Below, piece after piece: positions 11,601 to 23,600 of a stretch of 64,000 bases of DNA. Made by a program: the position numbers and the translations under genes. The notes under the pieces are model-generated. The model was not told where the DNA came from. It made no database searches and saw only the letters and a program-made list of their open reading frames with translations. The stretch is from Lamellibrachia columna (taxonomy: Eukaryota > Annelida > Polychaeta > Sabellida > Siboglinidae): the NCBI GenBank assembly GCA_963662155.1, contig OY759273.1, forward strand, positions 411,001 to 475,000, given 5' to 3'. The stretch's first letter is position 1; each line of letters starts with the position of its first letter.

Positions 11601-14600
11601 TTACATTTTGTAGTATATATCCATTTCAACAACTCCGAAAAATTCATTAGAATTCAATTAATTAATAATTCCAAATAATACTCTGTTCTACTGGTCCACC
11701 TCGATTGTGCATATCCCATGATTATCGGCAAACTTCAGTTTTGTGATATGACTGATGACATGGGTTTACATTCAGTCGGTGATTTCTATGTGAAAATCCC
11801 AATGTTAGTCCTTCTATACACTTTGTCATCCACAATTTTCAGTATGTTGCTTGTTACATTATCGTCAAAGACATTGATATATATTATGAATAATAAAGGT
11901 CCTAATACTGATCCTTGTGGTACCCCACTCAAAACTGATTTCCAGTTTGAAACCTCCCCGTCAACTACAACACGCTTTCTTCTGTCAGTCAGCCAATTTT
12001 CTATTCAGTCAATTATGCCGTTCCCGATAGTATGGGCTTTTAATATAAGTATTAATCTTTGGTGTGGCACTTTGTTGAAAGTTTTCTGAAAGTCTAAGTA
12101 GATAATATCTACAGGTGATCCCTCGTCTATCCACGTAGTGATTTCTTCCAAAATTACATATTTGTTAAGCATGACCTCACTTTTAGGAATCCATGTTGAG
12201 ATGGATTTAATAATCTTTGCCTAACAAGGAAGTCCACCATATGGTCTTTAATTAACCTTTTTAATAATTTACAAATGATTTATGTTAAACTCACTGGTCT
12301 GTAATTATCTGACTTATTTCTCAAACACTTTAAATAATGGTATGATGTTTGCTTCTTTCCATTCAAAAGGAACCACTCCCTCTTTTAATCAAAAGTTAAA
12401 CTCTTTTGCAAGTGGTATACTAATTTGCTTTACCGTTTCCATTACTAGTTTTGGCGGAATTCCATCCACTCCAGGTGATTTGTTATCCTTCATTGCCTTT
12501 ATTTTCTTAGCTACCATTTCTAGAGTTACAATTAACTGCCCTAAATAGTCCGATTTAGCCTCCTGAAATTTAGCATCTTGGACTGGTAATGAACTAATAT
12601 CTTCTCTGATAAACACTGAACTGAAGTATCCATTTAGATATTCCAACATTGAAAAACCTTGTGATATTATATTTCCAGCACTGCCTTCTAGTTGTCCAGC
12701 TTTGTCTTGTATGTTTTGTTTACTCCTGACATAACAAGTCTTGCTGTTATCTTTATGTTACATGCTCAGTTTTGCTCATAGCTTCTATTATATTGTCTAA
12801 TTTCAGTTGTAGCTGCATTAGGTGCCTCTTTGTAATTTGTGTAGTCTTCATCCTTTCTGGTACGCCTATAAACCCTCCACATAGTTTGTAGTCTTCATCC
12901 TTTCTGGTACACCTACAAACCCTCCACATAGTTTGTAGTCTTCATCCTTTCTGGTACACCTACAAACCCTCGACATAGTTTGTAGTCTTCATCCTTTCTG
13001 GTACACCTACAAACCCTCCACATAGTTTGTAGTCTTCATCCTTTCTGGTACACCTACAAACCCTCCACATAGTTTGTAGTCTTCATCCTTTCTTGTACAC
13101 CTACAAACCCTCCACATAGTTTGTAGTCTTCATCCTTTCTGGTACACCTACAAACCCTCGACATAGTTTGTAGTCTTCATCCTTTCTGGTACACCTACAA
13201 ACCCTCGACATAGTTTGTAGTCTTCATCCTTTCTGGTACACCTACAAACCCTCCACATAGTTTGTAGTCTTCATCCTTTCTGGTACACCTACAAACCCTC
13301 CACATAGTTTGTAGTCTTCATCCTTTCTGGTACACCTACAAACCCTCCACATAGTTTGTAGTCTTCATCCTTTCTGGTACACCTACAAACCCTCCACATA
13401 GTTTGTAGTCTTCATCCTTTCTGGTACACCTACAAACCCTCCACATAGTTTGTAGTCTTCATCCTTTCTGGTACACCTACAAACCCTCCACATAGTTTGT
13501 AGTCTTCATCCTTTCTGGTACACCTACAAACCCTCCACATAGTTTGTAGTCTTCATCCTTTCTGGTACACCTACAAACCCTCCACATAGTTTGTAGTCTT
13601 CATCCTTTCTGGTACACCTACAAACCCTCCACATAGTTTGTAGTCTTCATCCTTTCTGGTACACCTACAAACCCTCCACTTAGTTTGTAGTCTTCATCCT
13701 TTCTGGTACACCTACAAACCCTCCACATAGTTTGTAGTCTTCATCCTTTCTGGTACACCTACAAACCCTCCACATAGTTTGTAGTCTTCATCCTTTCTGG
13801 TACACCTACAAACCCTCCACATAGTTTGTAGTCTTCATCCTTTCTGGTACACCTACAAACCCTCGACATAGTTTGTAGTCTTCATCCTTTCTGGTACACC
13901 TACAAACCCTCGACATAGTTTGTAGTCTTCATCCTTTCTGGTACACCTACAAACCCTCGACATAGTTTGTAGTCTTCATCCTTTCTGGTACACCTACAAA
14001 CCCTCCACATAGTTTGTAGTCTTCATCCTTTCTGGTACACCTACAAACCCTCCACATAGTTTGTAGTCTTCATCCTTTCTGGTACACCTACAAACCCTCC
14101 ACATAGTTTGTAGTCTTCATCCTTTCTGGTACACCTACAAACCCTCCACATAGTTTGTAGTCTTCATCCTTTCTGGTACACCTACAAACCCTCCACATAG
14201 TTTGTAGTCTTCATCCTTTCTGGTACACCTACAAACCCTCCACATAGTTTGTAGTCTTCATCCTTTCTGGTACACCTACAAACCCTCCACATAGTTTGTA
14301 GTCTTCATCCTTTCTGGTACACCTACAAACCCTCCACTTAGTTTGTAGTCTTCATCCTTTCTGGTACACCTACAAACCCTCCACATAGTTTGTAGTCTTC
14401 ATCCTTTCTGGTACACCTACAAACCCTCGACATAGTTTGTAGTCTTCATCCTTTCTGGTACACCTACAAACCCTCGACATAGTTTGTAGTCTTCATCCTT
14501 TCTGGTACACCTACAAACCCTCCACATAGTTTGTAGTCTTCATCCTTTCTGGTACACCTACAAACCCTCCACATAGTTTGTAGTCTTCATCCTTTCTGGT

Positions 14601-17600
14601 ACACCTACAAACCCTCGACATAGTTTGTAGTCTTCATCCTTTCTGGTACACCTACAAACCCTCCACATAGTTTGTAGTCTTCATCCTTTCTGGTACACCT
14701 ACAAACCCTCCACATAGTTTGTAGTCTTCATCCTTTCTGGTACACCTACAAACCCTCCACATAGTTTGTAGTCTTCATCCTTTCTGGTACACCTACAAAC
14801 CCTCCACATAGTTTGTAGTCTTCATCCTTTCTGGTACACCTACAAACCCTCCACTTAGTTTGTAGTCTTCATCCTTTCTGGTACACCTACAAACCCTCCA
14901 CATAGTTTGTAGTCTTCATCCTTTCTGGTACACCTACAAACCCTCCACATAGTTTGTAGTCTTCATCCTTTCTGGTACACCTACAAACCCTCCACATAGT
15001 TTGTAGTCTTCATCCTTTCTGGTACACCTACAAACCCTCCACATAGTTTGTAGTCTTCATCCTTTCTGGTACACCTACAAACCCTCCACATAGTTTGTAG
15101 TCTTCATCCTTTCTGGTACACCTACAAACCCTCCACATAGTTTGTAGTCTTCATCCTTTCTGGTACACCTACAAACCCTCCACATAGTTTGTAGTCTTCA
15201 TCCTTTCTGGTACACCTACAAACCCTCCACATAGTTTGTAGTCTTCATCCTTTCTGGTACACCTACAAACCCTCCACTTAGTTTGTAGTCTTCATCCTTT
15301 CTGGTACACCTACAAACCCTCCACATAGTTTGTAGTCTTCATCCTTTCTGGTACACCTACAAACCCTCCACATAGTTTGTAGTCTTCATCCTTTCTGGTA
15401 CACCTACAAACCCTCCACATAGTTTGTAGTCTTCATCCTTTCTGGTACACCTACAAACCCTCGACATAGTTTGTAGTCTTCATCCTTTCTGGTACACCTA
15501 CAAACCCTCGACATAGTTTGTAGTCTTCATCCTTTCTGGTACACCTACAAACCCTCGACATAGTTTGTAGTCTTCATCCTTTCTGGTACACCTACAAACC
15601 CTCCACATAGTTTGTAGTCTTCATCCTTTCTGGTACACCTACAAACCCTCCACATAGTTTGTAGTCTTCATCCTTTCTGGTACACCTACAAACCCTCGAC
15701 ATAGTTTGTAGTCTTCATCCTTTCTGGTACACCTACAAACCCTCGACATAGTTTGTAGTCTTCATCCTTTCTGGTACACCTACAAACCCTCGACATAGTT
15801 TGTAGTCTTCATCCTTTCTGGTACACCTACAAACCCTCCACATAGTTTGTAGTCTTCATCCTTTCTGGTACACCTACAAACCCTCCACATAGTTTGTAGT
15901 CTTCATCCTTTCTGGTACACCTACAAACCCTCCACATAGTTTGTAGTCTTCATCCTTTCTGGTACACCTACAAACCCTCCACATAGTTTGTAGTCTTCAT
16001 CCTTTCTGGTACACCTACAAACCCTCCACATAGTTTGTAGTCTTCATCCTTTCTGGTACACCTACAAACCCTCCACATAGTTTGTAGTCTTCATCCTTTC
16101 TGGTACACCTACAAACCCTCCACTTAGTTTGTAGTCTTCATCCTTTCTGGTACACCTACAAACCCTCCACATAGTTTGTAGTCTTCATCCTTTCTGGTAC
16201 ACCTACAAACCCTCCACATAGTTTGTAGTCTTCATCCTTTCTGGTACACCTACAAACCCTCCACATAGTTTGTAGTCTTCATCCTTTCTGGTACACCTAC
16301 AAACCCTCGACATAGTTTGTAGTCTTCATCCTTTCTGGTACACCTACAAACCCTCGACATAGTTTGTAGTCTTCATCCTTTCTGGTACACCTACAAACCC
16401 TCGACATAGTTTGTAGTCTTCATCCTTTCTGGTACACCTACAAACCCTCCACATAGTTTGTAGTCTTCATCCTTTCTGGTACACCTACAAACCCTCCACA
16501 TAGTTTGTAGTCTTCATCCTTTCTGGTACACCTACAAACCCTCGACATAGTTTGTAGTCTTCATCCTTTCTGGTACACCTACAAACCCTCGACATAGTTT
16601 GTAGTCTTCATCCTTTCTGGTACACCTACAAACCCTCGACATAGTTTGTAGTCTTCATCCTTTCTGGTACACCTACAAACCCTCCACATAGTTTGTAGTC
16701 TTCATCCTTTCTGGTACACCTACAAACCCTCCACATAGTTTGTAGTCTTCATCCTTTCTGGTACACCTACAAACCCTCCACTTAGTTTGTAGTCTTCATC
16801 CTTTCTGGTACACCTACAAACCCTCCACATAGTTTGTAGTCTTCATCCTTTCTGGTACACCTACAAACCCTCCACATAGTTTGTAGTCTTCATCCTTTCT
16901 GGTACACCTACAAACCCTCCACATAGTTTGTAGTCTTCATCCTTTCTGGTACACCTACAAACCCTCCACATAGTTTGTAGTCTTCATCCTTTCTGGTACA
17001 CCTACAAACCCTCCACATAGTTTGTAGTCTTCATCCTTTCTGGTACACCTACAAACCCTCCACATAGTTTGTAGTCTTCATCCTTTCTGGTACACCTACA
17101 AACCCTCCACATAGTTTGTAGTCTTCATCCTTTCTGGTACACCTACAAACCCTCCACATAGTTTGCTTGTACAATATGTTTCTATTAGCTTCTTTCACAA
17201 GTGTTTCTTTCTAGACCGTTTTCTTTGTTTTTCAAGGGAACAAATTGATCAATGAGTTAGCGATACAAGCATTAATCATCTAATTTTACCTATTAATTAA
17301 TGTTTATGTAACATTTTTCTGTTGGCATAAGTACACACACATAAGTACACACACATAAGTACACACATATAAGTACACACACATAAGTACACACACATAA
17401 GTACACACACATAAGTACACACACATAAGTACACACACATAAGTACACACACATAAGTACACACACATAAGTACACACACATAAGTACACACACATAAGT
17501 ACACACACATAAGTAAACACACATAAGTACACACACATAAGTACACACACATAAGTACACACACATAAGTACACACGCTATTAAACTTTGTGTACAAACT

Positions 17601-20600
17601 GAAAAAGCAGTTTAGCTAGTGCCTGGTTTTTATTCCCTTTAATCTACAACAAAGTCTGTATACACACTTAGATATCTGTATTGTGCCAACTGTTTCGTGG
17701 AGAACCAGCTAATCCTAAGTTCTGTGTGTATTGCCTTTGTTTGTGCAACTTAAATTTCATGTAATAATTTATTAATAAGACACTTCCTAACCATCTACTA
17801 TTGTCATGTTACATGAATTGCCCGCTGAAGTATATGTTTTGTGTTTTAGGACATACCTGGGGGCGTGGCCTACGTTTATTACATCACTCCTTGGGATAGG
17901 AATGTTGACTGGCCTGGTTGAGCAGGTAAGTCACTTCTCGGCAGAGTAATCCCACAGACATGCCACATCTTGTGCATTTCCCCCATGCGATATGTATTTT
18001 GGAAGGTATAGAGCCATTTCCCATTTTTATTTCGGACTAGTTTCAAAAGGAAAAATCGTGATAAAGGACATATTTTCTTGTGTTCATTAGACAAGTATAA
18101 AAATTCATTTATCACCCTCTGTGAGAAAGAGTACTTTCTCATGTCCAACCTACACTGCTCCTTAACTAATGCTGCTTCGTGTCCTCTGGTTCTACTGCCT
18201 TCTTTAAGTTTGAAGAACATATTCCTATCAACATCCTCATAACCATTCACTATTTTAAACACTTCTATTTGGTCTCCTCTTAGTCTCCTGGTCTCTAGTG
18301 TTGTCAAACCACATTGTAATAAGTGACATTCGTAACTAAGGTCTCTCAATTCTGGAATCATTTTAGTTGCTCTTCGTTGTATTTTTTTACTATCTTGTCT
18401 ATGTCCTTTTTACGATACGGCCTCCATGCTTGAATACAATATTCCAAATGTGGTCTAACTATTGCTTTGTACAGGGGTACAATTAGCTGTTTCTCCTTAT
18501 ACATGATAGTTCTCCTAATTAGCCCTAGAATTTGATTTCTTTTTGAAGCAGCAATCCCACATTGAAACTTTCATGTCAGCACTAAATGTTACTCCTAAGT
18601 CCTTTTCTTGTGTGGTTCTACCTAGTACAGCATCCCCCATTTTATATTCATCGTCCATGTTTCCATGTCCTATGTGTATACATTTACACTTCCCAAAATT
18701 GAATAACATTTGCCATTTTTCTGACCATTTAACTAATTTATCTAGATCATCCTGTAAACTTTGTTTATCTGTATTATTTTTAACCTTTCTGAATACTTTA
18801 GTTTCATCTGCAAATGTGAATACTTCGCTAGATATGTCATCTTCTAAATCATTTATATATATTAAAAACAGTATAGGGCCTAATGCTGATCCCTGTGGTA
18901 CCCCACTTAAAACCGATTTCCAGTTTAAAATCTCACCATCTACTATTACTCTCTGTCTTCTGTGTGTAAGCCACTTTTCTATCCAGTTGATTACATCATT
19001 ACCTATACCATGGGCTTTTAGTTTAAGTAACTATCTTTGGTGTGGCAGTTTATCGAAAGCTTTCTGAAAATCTAAGTAGACAATGTCCACTGGTGACCCG
19101 TCATCTACCCACTTTATAATTTCTTCAAAAAAACATATGAGATTTGTTAGACATGACCTTGCTTTTAGGAACCCATGTTGAGATGTATTTATTAAATTAT
19201 GTTTTACAAAGAATTCCACCAATTATCTGGCTTGTTTCTTGATCCCTTCTTAAATAGTGGCGTAATGTTTGCTTCTATCCATTCTGAAGGAACTATTCCT
19301 TCTTCTAGTGACAAGTTAAACAATTTTGCAAGTGGTGTCCTAATTTGTTCAACAATTTCCTTAAGCAGTTTTGGTGGTATCCTATCAACTCCAGGTGATT
19401 TATTTTTGTTTCGTCTTCTTAATTTTGTTTGCTATCATTACAGGAGTTACAAATAGCAGCCCTAAATGTTCTGAATTATTGCCCTTAAATTTAGTAAATG
19501 GAACTGGAGGTGAGCTGATGTCTTCTGTGGTAAATACTTAGCTGAAATACTCATTCAGGACCTCTGTCATTTGAAACCCGTCTGAAATTATGTTTCCCCT
19601 GTTGTTTTCCAGTGGTCCGACCTTATCTAGAACTTTCTGTTTACTCCTTACATAAGCATAGAAACTCTTCAATGTAATTTTTTATATTACCTGCCAACCT
19701 TTTTTCAAAGGTTCTTTTAGATTTTCTAATTTCAGTTGTAGCTAGGTTAAGTGCCTCTTTGTAATTCGCATAGTCTTCATCCTTTCTGGTACGCCTATAA
19801 ACCCTCCACATAGTCTTCATCCTTTCTGGTACGCCTATAAACCCTCCACATAGTCTTCATCCTTTCTGGTACGCCTATAAACCCTCCACATAGTCTTCAT
19901 CCTTTCTGGTGCGCCTATAAACCCTCCACATAGTCTTCATCCTTTCTGGTACACCTATAAACCCTCCACATAGTCTTCATCCTTTCTGGTACGCCTATAA
20001 ACCCTCCACGTAGTCTTCATCCTTTCTGGTACGCCTATAAACCCTCCACAGTCTTCATCCTTTCTGGTACGCCTATAAACCCTCCACATAGTCTTCATCC
20101 TTTCTGGTACGCCTATAAACCCTCCACAGTCTTCATCCTTTCTGGTACGCCTATAAACCCTCCACATAGTCTTCATCCTTTCTGGTACGCCTATAAACCC
20201 TCCACATAGTCTTCATCCTTTCTGGTGCGCCTATAAACCCTCCACATAGTCTTCATCCTTTCTGGTACGCCTATAAACCCTCCACAGTCTTCATCCTTTC
20301 TGGTACGCCTATAAACCCTCCACATAGTCTTCATCCTTTCTGGTATGCCTATAAACCCTCCACAGTCTTCATCCTTTCTGGTACGCCTATAAACCCTCCA
20401 CAGTCTTCATCCTTTCTGGTACGCCTATAAACCCTCCACATAGTCTTCATCCTTTCTGGTACGCCTATAAACCCTCCACATAGTCTTCATCCTTTCTGGT
20501 GCGCCTATAAACCCTCCACATAGTCTTCATCCTTTCTGGTACGCCTATAAACCCTCCACAGTCTTCATCCTTTCTGGTACGCCTATAAACCCTCCACATA

Positions 20601-23600
20601 GTCTTCATCCTTTCTGGTACGCCTATAAACCCTCCACAGTCGTCATCCTTTCTGGTACGCCTATAAACCCTCCACATAGTCTTCATCCTTTCTGGTACGC
20701 CTATAAACCCTCCACAGTCTTCATCCTTTCTGGTACGCCTATAAACCCTCCACATAGTCTTCACCCTTTCTGGTACGCCTATAAACCCTCCACATAGTCT
20801 TCATCCTTTCTGGTACGCCTATAAACCCTCCACATAGTCTTCATCCTTTCTGGTACGCCTGTAAACCCTCCACATAGTCTTCATCCTTTCTGGTACGCCC
20901 ATAAACCCTCCACATAGTCTTCATCCTTTCTGGTAAGCCTATAAACCCTCCACATAGTCTTCATCCTTTCTGGTACATCTACAAACCCTCCACATAGTCT
21001 TCATCCTTTCTGGTACGCCTATAAACCCTCCACATAGTCTTCATCCTTTCTGGTACACCTATAAACCCTCCACATAGTCTTCATCCTTTCTGGTACGCCT
21101 ATAAACCCTCCACATAGTCTTCATCCTTTCTGGTGCGCCTATAAACCCTCCACATAGTCTTCATCCTTTCTGGTATGCCTATAAACCCTCCACATAGTCT
21201 TCATCCTTTTTGGTACGCCTATAAACCCTCCACATAGTCTTCATCCTTTCTGGTATGCCTATAAACCCTCCACATAGTTTGCTTAAACTCTATTTTTCTA
21301 ATACCTTCTTTTGACAAGTGTTTCTGTCTAGACCGTTTTCCTTGTTTTTTCAGGGAACACATTTATCGATGATACTCTCAATTTCATAATTTAGAATATT
21401 CCAACATTCAATTGCGGTCTTATTGATCACCATGTTATTCCAATCTAGCTTTGCTAAGTATTTTCTCATATCTTTATAGTTACCTTTGTGGAAGTTTCTC
21501 CTATGCGTTTTTTATTTTTACTTTCTGATTTTACATTGATGTCAAAATGTATTTGATTGTGGTCATTGTTACCCATTGGTGATGATTAAACTATATATAA
21601 TACATTTTCTCCCCTGGTTGGTTCTAGCACGTGCTGAGTAAGGAAGCTGTCCTGAATTCAAAATAGAAATTGTTGGTCCTCACTCCCTGTGCTCTCTAGA
21701 GATTTCCATTGTATGTGTCCATTGTTAAAATCTCCCATTATGATACATTCCCCTTTACTAACTTCCTTTATAGCATTTTATATTTTTGTGTTATCCTCTT
21801 CGTTTATGTTTGGACTTCGGTAAACTAATCCAATAGTTAATTTTTTATTTCCTGAAACTATTTTGCACCAAACAGCTTCATCGCAATCTGCTTCCCTTTC
21901 TAATGTTATTTCATCAGCCTGAATAGATTCTTTAACATATAAAATAACTCCCCCTCCCCTTCTTCCTATTCAATCTCTCCTAAATATTACGTAACCTGTC
22001 TATCCTAATTCAGCATCTGTTATGTCTGTGTCGGCCCATAATTCGGTAATACCAATTATGTGAGGGTCAATATCTTCTACCATAATGTTTAATTCGTTTT
22101 TCTTATTTACTATACTCCTAGCATTTAAACACATGCATCTATAACCTGCTTCAGACATGTTGTGTCTTGCACACGTTTTGTATTGTACTATATCTTGCAA
22201 CACTTGTTTTGTATAATATTGTATCTTGCGACACTTGTTTATATTACATTGTTTTGTATTGTGCTATATCTTGCAAAACTTGTTTTGTATAATTTTGTAT
22301 CTTGTGACGCTTGTTTTGTATTATTTTGTATCCTGGGACACTTGTTTTGTATTTTGTTGTATCCTGGGACACTTGTTTTGTATTATATTGTATCCTGGGA
22401 CACTTGTTTTGTATTATGTTGTATCCTGGGACACTTGTTTTGTATTATATTGTATCCTGGGACACTTGTTTTGTATTATATTGTATCCTGTGACACTTGT
22501 TTTGTATTATATTGTATCCTGGGACACTTGTTTTGTATTATATTGTATCCTGCGAAACTTGTTCTCCTCAGCTGGCCAAGCTACTGAGCTGTGTAATAGG
22601 TCTGAAGGCGTCTGTGGCTGGCATCACCATCGTGGCTCTGGGCACCAGTCTACCAGACACCTTCGCCAGTCGGACAGCCGCTCTACATGATCAGTACGCT
22701 GACGCCTCCATTGGCAACATCACAGGTCAGTGGCAATCTACCTCTTTTATCATATTTAAGCTTGTGACGTTTCATTCAGATGGCATATATACAGAGATGC
22801 CAAGTCTTCTGCTTTATTGGAGCAAAAATGTATCACCAAACCATAATTTCAAGTTAATAAAAATAAACTTTCCGATTTCTAATTCAAATATACTGGTGAA
22901 CTTTGATTAGAGTTTTTATTTAAATATCTAAACGACTGGCCCAATGCATCTCGAAACTTAAAATATTTCAGAAGTGCGTGTTACACATAAATGAATAACT
23001 ATTGGATTCTCGTTCACTTGCCATCTGGGTTTTTTGCTTTAGATGGCAATTTTGAAACATTGTGCTTGCTAAAAATTTTACAGTTAATATTGCAAATGTA
23101 ATATGAATGTAACAGTAAAATGTGTGCATTGTACCTGACCATGTGACCAGCCATGTGACCTGCTGTCTGCAGGCAGTAACAGTGTGAACGTGTTTCTGGG
23201 CCTGGGTCTGCCGTGGGTCATCAAGGCCATGTACAAGTTGGCCAAGAACAAGACGTACACAGTATCCACGAACAACCTTGCACAGTCTGTCCTCGTCTTT
23301 GTCATTGTCGGCACGATCTGTCTCATCATCCTAGTCCTTCGACGGCGGGTCAGTGCGCTTCTTCATTTGTCCGAGGGTGACCATGAATAATAGTAATAAA
23401 CATGCGGTAAACCTTATAAAATATGCAAATAAATGCATTTAAAATACCACTAGTAATAAAAATTATTTAAAATAAATACAGCAATAAAATAGTGTAGAAT
23501 TGCTAAATAAGGAAATAGCTAAATAAATATATTAGCTGCTAGTAATAAGAATTATAACAAAATTAATATAGCACAATAATTATAAATTATAGCAATAATT

